Of a stretch of 17,474 nucleotides of DNA, positions 6,863 to 14,309 are shown piece by piece (the first letter of the stretch is position 1; each line of letters starts with the position of its first letter). The stretch spans positions 1 to 17,474 of the forward strand of contig JAKVCF010000037.1 of the NCBI GenBank assembly GCA_022447335.1, given 5' to 3'. The notes under the pieces were generated by a model that saw nothing but the letters and a program-made list of their open reading frames with translations, had not been told where the DNA came from and ran no database searches. Made by a program: the position numbers and the translations under genes. The stretch comes from Planctomycetota bacterium. GTDB lineage: Bacteria > Planctomycetota > UBA1135.

Positions 6863-7825
6863 GTGAATCTCATGCGCATCTTCCTTCCCACCTTTACCGC
6901 TCTTCTCTTAGCCACCTCGGCATCGGCCCAAATCGAGCCCGAAGAACCCCTGCCGGCGGGCGTGGTCGCCCAGCTGAATGGCGACGACATCCCCATGCAG
7001 GCCTACCTCGAGTACCTTTATCAGCGCTTTGGGAAGCGCGGCGTGCGCGAGATGGTCGGTGACATCTTGGTCGAACAGGAAGCAGCCCGCTACGGAATTG
7101 TGATTGATGAGGCCAAGGTCGTAAATCAAGCAGACGAACGCGAAGCCGGCATGCGCCGCGGCATGGATGAAAAGGGCTTTATGGAGAATCTTCAACAGAA
7201 TGGCCAAGACTACGGCATGTTCCGCAACAGCATCGAAGCGGAGATCCGTAATGAGCTGCGCCTCAGCGCTCTCGTAATGAAAACACGGATTGCAACTGAC
7301 GAAAAAGTTGCTCAGCTTTTCGACCGCAAGTATGGCCTGAATGGAATACGCATGCGCGTGCGCCACGTGGTCGCGATGCCCAATATCCTGCGCGCTGAAG
7401 CTGTGCGCGCTGGCACGGAGCCAAATGCCATCGATATGCAGGTGCTGCGCGCAGATGCTCAAACCCGTGCGGAGCAGGCACGCACGCGCCTAGCCGCTGG
7501 CGAGGACTTCCCCACGGTGGTCACCGAACTCTCGCATGACCGCGTGACCAAAGACCGCGGTGGAGAAATTCAGAACTACAACGGCCGCCTGTACGGCCCA
7601 AACTTCCGCGCTGCCTTGGACTCGATGCAGACGGGCGAAATTTCACCCGTAGTGGAATCTGGCGCCGGCTTCCACGTCCTAGAACTTTTGGAGCGAACTG
7701 AAACGCGTCTCACAGATGTACGCGAAGAGCTGGTCAATGAAATTCTGCAGTCGGAACCAAACTTCCAAGAGATGGCATCACTGCGCAACAGTCTGATCGA
7801 TAAGGCAACGCTTCGGATCTTTTAG
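6863..7825 (+). CDS. Secreted parvulin-type peptidyl-prolyl isomerase (SurA/PpiC-like)
   Basis: A 320-residue periplasmic chaperone/isomerase that would assist folding of exported proteins by cis-trans isomerisation of prolyl bonds. Residues 1-22 form a signal peptide ending ASA before QIEPEEP. Residues about 35-160 are a helical SurA-like N-terminal domain (VVAQLNGDDIPMQAYLEYL). Residues 163-279 are the parvulin domain, with RVRHVV (H168), DRGGEI (231-236), GPNFRAAL (245-252), GEISPVVESGAGFHVLEL (258-275, H271). The first strand and first helix are separated by an unusually long helical insert (about 173-203). Translation could begin at GTG 6863 or ATG 6872; both leave the signal peptide intact. 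Its stop overlaps the nadD stop on the other strand. Family assignment is firm; equivalence to SurA itself is not claimed. Confidence 0.9.
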   Translation: MNLMRIFLPTFTALLLATSASAQIEPEEPLPAGVVAQLNGDDIPMQAYLEYLYQRFGKRGVREMVGDILVEQEAARYGIVIDEAKVVNQADEREAGMRRGMDEKGFMENLQQNGQDYGMFRNSIEAEIRNELRLSALVMKTRIATDEKVAQLFDRKYGLNGIRMRVRHVVAMPNILRAEAVRAGTEPNAIDMQVLRADAQTRAEQARTRLAAGEDFPTVVTELSHDRVTKDRGGEIQNYNGRLYGPNFRAALDSMQTGEISPVVESGAGFHVLELLERTETRLTDVREELVNEILQSEPNFQEMASLRNSLIDKATLRIF

Positions 7826-8475
7826 TCAGCGCGTCCCAGGCAGCCATAAAGGCCGCGCGCAATCACCTCGTGCATCACTGAAACGGGCAGTAGCGCCCGC
7901 CCGGGATCGATACCGGCTGCCAACTGGGCGCGAAGGGCAGTTGATCGAGCTTCCTGCAGCGTAAAGGGCAATAGCTCAATGCGCGCCGCTGGATGGGCCC
8001 CGCAGATGCGCTCACGATGTCCCGCCAGCGAGCTCGCACCGTTCTGGACCCTTGGAACCACCCACAGCTCGGCCAAGCTAAGGATGACCTCGGCCTCGTG
8101 CCAGTCCAGGAAATCTGCCAGGCTGTCCTCCCCCATTAACAAAGCCAGGCGCCCCGCCAGGGCCTCCCCAGCAAAACTGCGCAACGTGTCGACCGTATAG
8201 GAAGTACCTCCACGCTGCCACTCACACAGATCGATGCGCTCGTTCGCTCGATTCTGGATCGCCACCTGCAATAAAGCCAGTCGATCAGCTGCTTCGATCT
8301 GCGGCCCCTCCGACTTGAAAGGCGACCGTGAAACCGGAATCCAAACAACCTCGCTCGCGCCATACGCGTGCGCAGCATCGGCCAACGCTAGGTGCCCACA
8401 GTGAACCGGATCGAAGGAGCCGCCAAGCAAAACGCGCACCGGCGCCGCCTCTAAATTCGGCCGAGCATCGCTCAT
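7822..8475 (-). CDS. nadD: Nicotinate-nucleotide adenylyltransferase NadD
   Basis: A 217-residue NadD, which joins nicotinate mononucleotide and ATP to form deamido-NAD, the penultimate step of NAD synthesis. It has the nucleotidyltransferase motif GGSFDPVHCGH (residues 18-28), SPFK (51-54), TSYTVDTLR (91-99), LLMGEDSLADFLDWHE (112-127, the NadD GxD..xxxxxW region) and RSTALR (177-182) where the family has ISSTxIR. The ATG at 8475 overlaps the hisS stop as ATGA, so nadD is probably translated by coupling with hisS. A 10-residue extension precedes the first strand. At the 3' end its TAA overlaps the TAG of the convergent parvulin gene. Identification is secure. Confidence 0.95.
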   Translation of the reverse strand: MSDARPNLEAAPVRVLLGGSFDPVHCGHLALADAAHAYGASEVVWIPVSRSPFKSEGPQIEAADRLALLQVAIQNRANERIDLCEWQRGGTSYTVDTLRSFAGEALAGRLALLMGEDSLADFLDWHEAEVILSLAELWVVPRVQNGASSLAGHRERICGAHPAARIELLPFTLQEARSTALRAQLAAGIDPGRALLPVSVMHEVIARGLYGCLGRAD

Positions 8476-9800
8476 GCCGAGGAGATCACCTGTGAAGCAA
8501 TGTGCTCTGCAAGCTCAGCTTGCGGCAGCGCAACCTCTTCGCCTGCCGCCATATCACGCAACACCGCGGTGCCCGCGGCGACTTCATTCGCACCAAGTAC
8601 GACGGTGTAGGCTGCCCCAGACTTACTAGCTTCTTTGAGTTGAGCCTTCAGCGATTTTCCGCGGTAATCAAGCACCACCGGATGAACGCCTTCACGCCGA
8701 AGTCGCGAGGCCAACGCAAAGACCGAACCGCGCTCAGCATCTGAGACTGCAGCAACAAAAACACAAGGGCACCGTTCGGCTTCGAGATCAGCGACGTGTT
8801 CCTGGGGCGGCAGCCCCAGCTCCTTGAGGGCCAGCTCTGTCGCCGTGAATCCGACAGCAAAGCCGACTCCTGGAGTGGGCGCACCGCCAAACTCTTCAAC
8901 CAGTCCGTCATAACGCCCGCCACCGCAAAGGGCCGAGCGCGCACCCAGTGACGGATAGTGCACTTCGAAAACGGTACGAGTGTAGTAATCCAGTCCGCGC
9001 ACAATGCTCGAATCGACTACGGGCTCACGACCAATCACACGCAAAGCCGCAAGGAAAGCCTCGTGGTGATCTGCCGCCTCCTCGCCCAGCACAGCTGCGA
9101 GCTGGGGAGCCTCAGCACTCAGGTCGACACATCGCGGCACTTTGCAATCAAGTAGGCGGAAGACATTTCGCTCGAAACGGCTCTGGCAATCGGCGCAGCG
9201 CTCCTCGAGCTGAGGGCAGAAGTAGTCTCGCAAAGCCTCCCGCCAACGATCCCGATCGCTCGAGTCACCCATCGTGCTGACCCGGACCTCGAGCTCGCTT
9301 CCAAAGCCCAGAGCCTCGAAAAAGCGGACAGCCAAATCAACCACCTCGGCGTCAAGCAGTGGGCTGGTCGCACCGAAGGCCTCGATCCCGAACTGAGTAA
9401 ACTGCCGCTCTCGACCCTTTTGAGGCCGTTCGTAGCGAAACATCGGCCCTAGGTAGTACCACTTTTGCAGCGGAGCCTTCGCAGCATAACCCCCATTTAC
9501 ATAGGCACGTGCGACGCCTGCCGTACCCTCTGGGCGGAAGGTGTAAGAGCTCCTCGAGCCCTTCTTCCCCTCGGCTGCCCTGCTGGGGACTGTAAACATC
9601 TCTTTGGAGACCACGTCGGAGGTCTCGCCCAGAGAACGGGTGAAAAGTCGCGTTTCCTCGAAGAATGGGGTGCGTATCTCAGCAAAGCCGCTGCTAACGG
9701 CGACCGCCCGGGCAGTGCGCTCGAGATGCCGGGTGAGGACCAGATCCTCAGGCAACATGTCGCGCGTACCGCGCGGGGCTTGGAAGGTGGCCTTGGCCAT
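8472..9800 (-). CDS. hisS: Histidyl-tRNA synthetase HisS
   Basis: A 442-residue class II synthetase that charges tRNA-His, near the normal family length of about 420-440. It opens with FQAPRGTRDMLPED (residues 6-19), then shows motif 2 with GPMFRYERPQKGRERQFTQFGIEAFG (118-143), the LDCK segment following a small cysteine cluster (C195, C202, C205, C219), and the histidine-specific RGLDYYTRTVFE (268-279) with ALCGGGRYDGLVEEFGG (290-306). The C-terminal anticodon-binding domain spans about 330-442. The ATG at 9800 is chosen because the reading frame, although open for another 300 bases, is homologous only from here. It has no good ribosome site. It is followed by nadD with a four-base ATGA overlap. 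Confidence 0.96.
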   Translation of the reverse strand: MAKATFQAPRGTRDMLPEDLVLTRHLERTARAVAVSSGFAEIRTPFFEETRLFTRSLGETSDVVSKEMFTVPSRAAEGKKGSRSSYTFRPEGTAGVARAYVNGGYAAKAPLQKWYYLGPMFRYERPQKGRERQFTQFGIEAFGATSPLLDAEVVDLAVRFFEALGFGSELEVRVSTMGDSSDRDRWREALRDYFCPQLEERCADCQSRFERNVFRLLDCKVPRCVDLSAEAPQLAAVLGEEAADHHEAFLAALRVIGREPVVDSSIVRGLDYYTRTVFEVHYPSLGARSALCGGGRYDGLVEEFGGAPTPGVGFAVGFTATELALKELGLPPQEHVADLEAERCPCVFVAAVSDAERGSVFALASRLRREGVHPVVLDYRGKSLKAQLKEASKSGAAYTVVLGANEVAAGTAVLRDMAAGEEVALPQAELAEHIASQVISSA

Positions 9801-9831
9801 GTACCCGTCAGGATAGCCGCGCCACCCTCGG

Positions 9832-9860
9832 TTGACTCCCGTCGAGGGCCCTCCTAGGCT
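9832..9860 (+). promoter_or_regulatory. Candidate promoter of the small lipoprotein gene, with palindrome in the spacer
   Basis: TTGACT (9832-9837, five of six matches to a sigma-70 -35) and TAGGCT (9855-9860, a TAxxxT -10) are 17 bases apart. The spacer holds the perfect 10-base palindrome GAGGGCCCTC (9844-9853), a plausible operator. The predicted transcript start is near 9867. Inferred from sequence only. Confidence 0.5.
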
Positions 9861-9864
9861 TTCT

Positions 9865-9880
9865 GGACCCTTCGGGGTTC
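9865..9880 (+). other. UUCG tetraloop stem-loop in lipoprotein 5' leader
   Basis: GGACCC (9865-9870) pairs with GGGTTC (9875-9880), allowing one G-T pair, around a TTCG loop. The cUUCGg form is an exceptionally stable RNA hairpin. It would fall at or beside the 5' end of the predicted lipoprotein transcript. Confidence 0.45.
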
Positions 9881-9914
9881 CCCCCTCCGGGGCATCAGTG
9901 CCCAACAACATCTT

Positions 9915-10223
9915 ATGAGCAAACTTCGCGTTCTGGCAGTCGCCACCTTTGCTGCGGCCTCCCTGTCGCTCGGCTCCTGCTCCGTGGTCGTCGCTAGTGC
10001 GAAGGCCATCGAGGACGGCGTCACCTACGTCTTCACTCCAGGCCACTACGTCCACAGCAGCGAGCCCTACGGCACCGACATGCTGTCGGCCGAGACACAT
10101 GCCAATCTAGCTACTGAGTACCAGGGACGCGATCGCTCCTTCCACAAGGACATGACGGAAGTCTACGATTCGTTCAACAAGTGGTTCTTTAACTACGATA
10201 AAGACGATCCCTACGTCTACTAA
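9915..10223 (+). CDS. Small putative lipoprotein, function unknown
   Basis: A 102-residue protein I do not recognise. Residues 1-21 form a signal peptide (basic MSKLR, then a hydrophobic alanine/leucine run) ending in the lipobox-like LGSC with C22 as the probable lipidated residue, so the mature protein of about 80 residues would be anchored in a membrane facing the periplasm. The mature part is rich in acidic and aromatic residues and ends FFNYDKDDPYVY. It has no cysteines beyond C22 and no recognisable domain. It is transcribed divergently from hisS, has its own candidate promoter and is followed by a hairpin terminator, so it is probably a single-gene transcript. The start has no Shine-Dalgarno. 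Coding is supported by the coherent signal peptide and clean boundaries. Confidence 0.75.
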   Translation: MSKLRVLAVATFAAASLSLGSCSVVVASAKAIEDGVTYVFTPGHYVHSSEPYGTDMLSAETHANLATEYQGRDRSFHKDMTEVYDSFNKWFFNYDKDDPYVY

Positions 10224-10260
10224 GACGCAGCCGATCTAGGGGCTCACTACCGCCCCCGCA

Positions 10261-10290
10261 CGACCCCGCCTTAGCGGGGTCGCTTCAATT
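10261..10290 (+). terminator. Rho-independent-type terminator after the lipoprotein gene
   Basis: CGACCCCGC (10261-10269) pairs perfectly with GCGGGGTCG (10274-10282) around a CTTA loop, giving a nine-base GC-rich stem, followed by CTTCAATT. The T tract is weak, so efficiency is uncertain. It lies 37 bases after the lipoprotein stop. It also sits downstream of gluQ on the other strand, but no T tract follows in that direction. Confidence 0.65.
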
Positions 10291-10327
10291 AAGGGTGCCG
10301 CCTCCTCCATACAGGGGTTTGCTAATC

Positions 10328-11293
10328 TCAGCCCCGATCAGCCAGTAAGGCCGCAGCCCCGGCAAAGTGGACAGGCTCGCGAGGCAAATGAGTCAAGTCG
10401 AAACCGGGCAATAGATCAGCGAGGCTCTGAGGCTCAGTTAGCAATTCGATTCCAGACGTCTGGGCAATCCATCGCAGCACTTGAGAAGCGCGCAGCCCAT
10501 CGACGCGCAAGCTCTGTAACGTGTCCTCGCCCCTCCTTTTGGCCATGCGCTGACCATCGACGTCGAGCACCAATGGCAGATGCCACCACTCGGGTATCGG
10601 TTGCCCGAAAGCTTCATGCAAAAGGATCTGACGAGCTGCACTGGGCAAAAGGTCATCGCCACGTATGACCTGATTGATCTGCATCAGGCCATCGTCGACC
10701 GTAACAGCAAGCTGATAGGCGGGCGTATCGTCCTTTTTCCAAACCACAAAATCTCCCAACTGCTGGGCTGCCTCATAGGACTGCGGTCCAGCGATGTGAT
10801 CGTGCCAGCGCACGGTCCGCCCTGAGGGAACAGCAAAGCGCCAAGCCACTCGGCCATCGACACTAGCCTGTCGCGCTTTCTCGAGCGACGCAAAGCGGCC
10901 ACGACAGGTCCCAGGATAGACCGGCCCTTCATCGCCAGCATGGGGAGCCGAAGCAGCGGCTTCCACGTCGCGACGCGAACAAACACAGGGATAAACTGAA
11001 CCCTGCGTAATGAGTTGCTGTAAAGCAGTGCGAAAATCGTCGATGCGGCCAGCCTGAAAACGTGGGCCGACATCCCAATCGAAGCGTAACCACTGCAGGT
11101 CATCAATCACTTGGTCAACTGCACCCGGCTGCACCCGCGGGCCATCGAGATCCTCAATTCGCAGTTCGATCCAACCCTGCTGGGCGCGCGCTGCCAGCCA
11201 GGTCAGCGCAAAGCTGCGCACATTACCGAGGTGTAATGCTCCGGTCGGGCTGGGCGCTAAGCGCCCACGCAAGGCAGACTGAGGTTGCCGCAT
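10328..11293 (-). CDS. gluQ: Glutamyl-Q tRNA(Asp) synthetase
   Basis: A 321-residue truncated glutamyl-tRNA synthetase relative. GluQ transfers glutamate onto the queuosine at position 34 of tRNA-Asp and lacks the anticodon-binding domain. It shows RGRLAPSPTGALHLGNVR (residues 9-26, containing the HIGH-type site), RIEDLDGPR (45-53), a zinc site with CVC (103-105), Y126 and C130, VIRGDDLLPSAARQ (209-222) and the KMSKS-like RMAKR (249-253). The length and the missing C-terminal half fit GluQ rather than full GltX, which is about 470 residues. The ATG at 11293 is directly preceded by an in-frame GTG at 11296, and AGGA upstream is seven bases from the GTG and ten from the ATG, so either may be used. 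A functioning queuosine pathway elsewhere in the genome is implied. Confidence 0.93.
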   Translation of the reverse strand: MRQPQSALRGRLAPSPTGALHLGNVRSFALTWLAARAQQGWIELRIEDLDGPRVQPGAVDQVIDDLQWLRFDWDVGPRFQAGRIDDFRTALQQLITQGSVYPCVCSRRDVEAAASAPHAGDEGPVYPGTCRGRFASLEKARQASVDGRVAWRFAVPSGRTVRWHDHIAGPQSYEAAQQLGDFVVWKKDDTPAYQLAVTVDDGLMQINQVIRGDDLLPSAARQILLHEAFGQPIPEWWHLPLVLDVDGQRMAKRRGEDTLQSLRVDGLRASQVLRWIAQTSGIELLTEPQSLADLLPGFDLTHLPREPVHFAGAAALLADRG

Positions 11294-11396
11294 CACCGAT
11301 GCATCCTAGTACGTCGCAGCGAGGTCGGGCAGCTCGCTTGCTTGAGTTCGCAAGCCCCTCTCTCACGCTGGGAAAACTCACCCCACTGAAGCGATG

Positions 11397-11936
11397 TCAG
11401 CGACGTAGGCCGTAACCGCCGCCACTACGCGGCACTTCTGGAAGACCCAGCGCCGTGCGCACCGAACGCACGTAAGTTTCAAGCGTTTCGCCCTGCTTAG
11501 GCTCGATACCAAATAGCTCGCCAATCTCACGCGTCAGCACAATGTGATCTTCGAAAGCGAAGTCCTGTGCCTTGAGTTCCTGGCGCAAGTGACTACGCAT
11601 GACACGACGCACGTGCCCATCGAGCAAAAAAAGCATGGCCGCGGCCAGCACCAGGAGAACAGCAATACCCCAGTATTGCTTGGTTGGAGAAGCTTCGCCA
11701 GGCAGCAAGAAAGCAACCAAAAGCAGTGTCGTGCCGACGACAAAGAAGATCGCCGAGCACAAGCTGCGCCCCTTTGCCATGATAGAAGCACGCAATCCGA
11801 ACAACGATTCGGGCGAGACTCCGAGCATAAATTGAGCTCGGGTCTGGGGGCGCCCGCGCCCAATCGATAGGATCATGAAAATCCCAGCTAAGAGGAAACA
11901 GACTAGACCGAGCACGACGTAGTCGATATCGACCAT
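11397..11936 (-). CDS. Membrane protein of unknown function, three predicted helices
   Basis: A 179-residue protein I do not recognise. Likely membrane segments are residues 5-25 (VVLGLVCFLLAGIFMILSI), 59-79 (CSAIFFVVGTTLLLVAFLL) and 89-106 (WGIAVLLVLAAAMLFLL). A basic loop lies between the first two, and a soluble tail of about 70 residues follows the third, starting HVRRVMRSHLRQEL and ending in a glycine/arginine stretch. The tail is charged and may be partly coiled (FEDHIVLTREIGELFGIEPKQGETLETYVRSVRTAL). The ATG at 11936 puts the first helix near the N-terminus; a GTG at 11966 would add ten residues. Neither has a ribosome site. It lies 100 bases upstream of gluQ on the same strand and is divergent from pcm. 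Confidence 0.75.
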   Translation of the reverse strand: MVDIDYVVLGLVCFLLAGIFMILSIGRGRPQTRAQFMLGVSPESLFGLRASIMAKGRSLCSAIFFVVGTTLLLVAFLLPGEASPTKQYWGIAVLLVLAAAMLFLLDGHVRRVMRSHLRQELKAQDFAFEDHIVLTREIGELFGIEPKQGETLETYVRSVRTALGLPEVPRSGGGYGLRR

Positions 11937-12023
11937 CAGCGTGAGTTGCTGTACGGGGGCGCGCACCCCTGAATTCTAGCTCCACATGCCCCCTCGCCTC
12001 AAGTACGACACCTGCCCAAAAAA

Positions 12024-12674
12024 ATGCATCGCGACGTAGCCATATCGGCTTTGCAAACCACCCTCCGGGCCCGCGGCATTTCCGATGAACGGCTTCTACG
12101 CGCCTTTCGCGAGGTACCGCGTGACACCTTCTGTCTGGAGGAAGACCGCGATCGCGCTTTTCTCGACGAAACCCTCCCGCTGCACGCAGGCGCGACACTC
12201 TCTCAACCGACCGTGCTCGCAAAAATGCTCCAAGCCCTGGAAATGGACCCGGGCGACCGCGTTCTCGAAATTGGCTCAGGGTCGGGCTACAGCACAGCCC
12301 TGCTGTGCGAGTTGGCAGGAAGTGTTCGCGGCATTGAACTGAATGCCGAACTAGCTCTACAAGCACGCCATCGTCTCGCAGAGCTAGGCTACGCTAACGC
12401 GATCCTGCTGGCGGAGGATGGCCGTGAAGGCGACTATGACCACGCCCCTTATGACGCCATCATTCTGCACTGCGCTGTCCCCTACATCTCGCCGGCTCTT
12501 CTCGATCAATTAGCGGTCGGAGCGCGGCTCGTTGCGCCCGTCGGAGGCTCCGAAGCTCAGCGGTTACTACTCTTCAAAGCGGACCACGCAAGCGCCCGCC
12601 AAGAAAAGACCTTGGGCCGAGCCCAATTCACCACCGCACGACCACCTAAATTTGACCTCGGCGATCAAGGCTAG
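12024..12674 (+). CDS. pcm: Protein-L-isoaspartate O-methyltransferase
   Basis: A 216-residue PCMT-type repair methyltransferase that methylates L-isoaspartyl residues in damaged proteins using S-adenosylmethionine. It shows VPRDTFC (residues 31-37), the family's substrate-side segment AFLDETLPLHAGATLSQPTVLAKML (45-69), and the SAM-binding VLEIGSGSGYSTALL (80-94). HCAVPYISPALLDQL (about 152-166) corresponds to the usual TAAAPEIPPALLEQL-type stretch. The ATG at 12024 follows a run of seven A bases and has no Shine-Dalgarno. The gene ends 52 bases from the convergent guaA stop, with no clear terminator hairpin between them. It is cytoplasmic, with no signal peptide. Assignment is good by motif order and length. 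Confidence 0.92.
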   Translation: MHRDVAISALQTTLRARGISDERLLRAFREVPRDTFCLEEDRDRAFLDETLPLHAGATLSQPTVLAKMLQALEMDPGDRVLEIGSGSGYSTALLCELAGSVRGIELNAELALQARHRLAELGYANAILLAEDGREGDYDHAPYDAIILHCAVPYISPALLDQLAVGARLVAPVGGSEAQRLLLFKADHASARQEKTLGRAQFTTARPPKFDLGDQG

Positions 12675-12726
12675 GTCACTTCGGTTTTCATGACTACTCG
12701 ACCCGCCCTCTTAACTCAAAGCTGAC

Positions 12727-14265
12727 CTACTCCCACTCGATAGTGCCTGGTGGCTTCGAGGTGACATCAAGCACCACGCGATTGATGCCGCGGATCTTGT
12801 TGATCACCCGGTTGGAGATCGCCTGTAAGCACGCGTGACTGGGATAAACCCAATCCGCTGTCATACCGTCGCTTGACTGAACAGCGCGAATTGCACAAGC
12901 TTCTTCGTAGGTGCGTTGGTCGCCCATGACCCCGACTGAGCGTGCCCCTGTAAGCACGGCAAAATATTGCCAGACGCCTTCGTGCTCGCCGTGGCGCTCA
13001 AACTCTTCGCGCACGATCGCATCAGCTTCGCGAAGGCGCTCGATACGATCAGGCGCGCACTCGCCGACGCAGCGTACAGCGAGCCCTGGGCCAGGGAAGG
13101 GCTGGCGGGCCACCATCTCTTCCGGAAGGCCAAGGACTCGGCCCAGCTCGCGCACCTCATCCTTGAACAGCAGACGCAGAGGCTCAACTAGATCCATTTC
13201 AAGGTCCTCGGGTAGCCCGCCCACATTGTGATGCGACTTGATCACCTCGGTTGCGCCGCCGTGCGCCGCAACCGATTCAATCACGTCAGGATAGAGCGTG
13301 CCCTGCCCGAGAAAGTTTGCGTTCTCAAAGCGCTTAGCTTGCTCGCGGAAAATCTCGACGAACTCGTATCCGATGACTTTGCGCTTGGCCTCAGGATCGG
13401 TAACTCCCGCCAAGTTGCCGAGGAAACGGTCTGCCGCATCCACCACTGTCAGGTCGAGTTCGAAGTGATCGCGGAAGGTCGACTCGACTAGCTCGCGCTC
13501 GCCGGAGCGCAGTAGGCCTGTGTCTACAAAGATCGCGTGGCAGCGACGCCCGATGGCCTGCTGACAAATCGCGCCCACCACACTGCTATCCACGCCACCC
13601 GACAGACCGAGCACGATCTCTCCAGAGTGACCGACTTGCCCCGCAACTCCGCGCACCAACTCCTGGGCCAAGTCACCCGGCGTCCAATCGCCGACGCAGC
13701 CGCAGATCTCATGAAGAAAGTTTCGCAATACCGTCACGCCCTCACGCGTGTGCGCGACTTCAGGGTGGAATTGCAAGCCGTAGACCTTGCGGGCCTCGTC
13801 GCCGATCGCGGCCTCCGGACAATCTGCGGTATGCGCCAGGCGATCGAATCCGGCTGGCAGCTTCTCGACGCGATCGCCATGGCTCATCCACACCACGGTC
13901 TCAGCGGCAACCCCACGGAATAAACCCTCACGATTGTCCAGACTCATCTCGGTAAATCCGAATTCGCGATGCTCGCCAGCGACAACTGCTCCACCAAGGT
14001 GCTCACAGAGCCACTGCATGCCGTAGCAAATGCCCAAGATCGGCACCCTAGCATTGAGGACCTCTTCACTCATGGTGGGAGCGCCTTCGGCATACGCGCT
14101 GGCTGGACCACCCGAGAGGATGATGCCTTTCAAATCTCCACCTAAGTACTCACCCGCGCGATGCGCGGGCACGACCTGTGAGAAGACCTGGTGCTCACGG
14201 ATACGACGCGCAATCAGCTGCGTGTACTGAGATCCAAAATCGACAATGAGGATGCGTTCGTGCAT
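12727..14265 (-). CDS. guaA: GMP synthase (glutamine-hydrolysing)
   Basis: A 512-residue two-domain GMP synthase converting XMP, ATP and glutamine to GMP. The N-terminal class I glutamine amidotransferase has its triad in GICYGMQ (C80) and LQFHPEV (H167, E169). The ATP-pyrophosphatase domain has the P-loop LSGGVDSSVV (221-230), and the C-terminal dimerisation domain ends with the standard TSKPPGTIEWE. Length matches the family (about 510-525). The ATG at 14265 gives MHERILIVDFGSQYTQL, the expected opening. It follows guaB by 44 bases on the same strand, so the two GMP-branch enzymes are co-transcribed. There is no Shine-Dalgarno before the start. Nothing unusual in the active site. Confidence 0.98.
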   Translation of the reverse strand: MHERILIVDFGSQYTQLIARRIREHQVFSQVVPAHRAGEYLGGDLKGIILSGGPASAYAEGAPTMSEEVLNARVPILGICYGMQWLCEHLGGAVVAGEHREFGFTEMSLDNREGLFRGVAAETVVWMSHGDRVEKLPAGFDRLAHTADCPEAAIGDEARKVYGLQFHPEVAHTREGVTVLRNFLHEICGCVGDWTPGDLAQELVRGVAGQVGHSGEIVLGLSGGVDSSVVGAICQQAIGRRCHAIFVDTGLLRSGERELVESTFRDHFELDLTVVDAADRFLGNLAGVTDPEAKRKVIGYEFVEIFREQAKRFENANFLGQGTLYPDVIESVAAHGGATEVIKSHHNVGGLPEDLEMDLVEPLRLLFKDEVRELGRVLGLPEEMVARQPFPGPGLAVRCVGECAPDRIERLREADAIVREEFERHGEHEGVWQYFAVLTGARSVGVMGDQRTYEEACAIRAVQSSDGMTADWVYPSHACLQAISNRVINKIRGINRVVLDVTSKPPGTIEWE

Positions 14266-14309
14266 CGATTAGAAGAGTTATATGAGGTGCGACGGAGAAC
14301 GCCGTAGGA

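Noticed and set aside
9801..10100. A 100-residue N-terminal extension of hisS
   Set aside because: The frame is open but the extra residues do not resemble any synthetase N-terminus, the region overlaps the divergent lipoprotein gene, and the family start FQAPRGTRDMLPED follows the ATG at 9800.
11336..11355. Hairpin GCTTGC / GCAAGC with an eight-base loop downstream of the membrane protein gene
   Set aside because: Only six pairs with no T tract on either strand, so it is not a convincing terminator.
11593..12366. 257-residue minus-strand frame spanning the membrane protein and pcm
   Set aside because: It overlaps two better-supported genes in other frames, and its arginine-rich composition shows no family motif.
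12675..12726. Terminator between convergent pcm and guaA
   Set aside because: No stem-loop of useful length found in the 52 bases.
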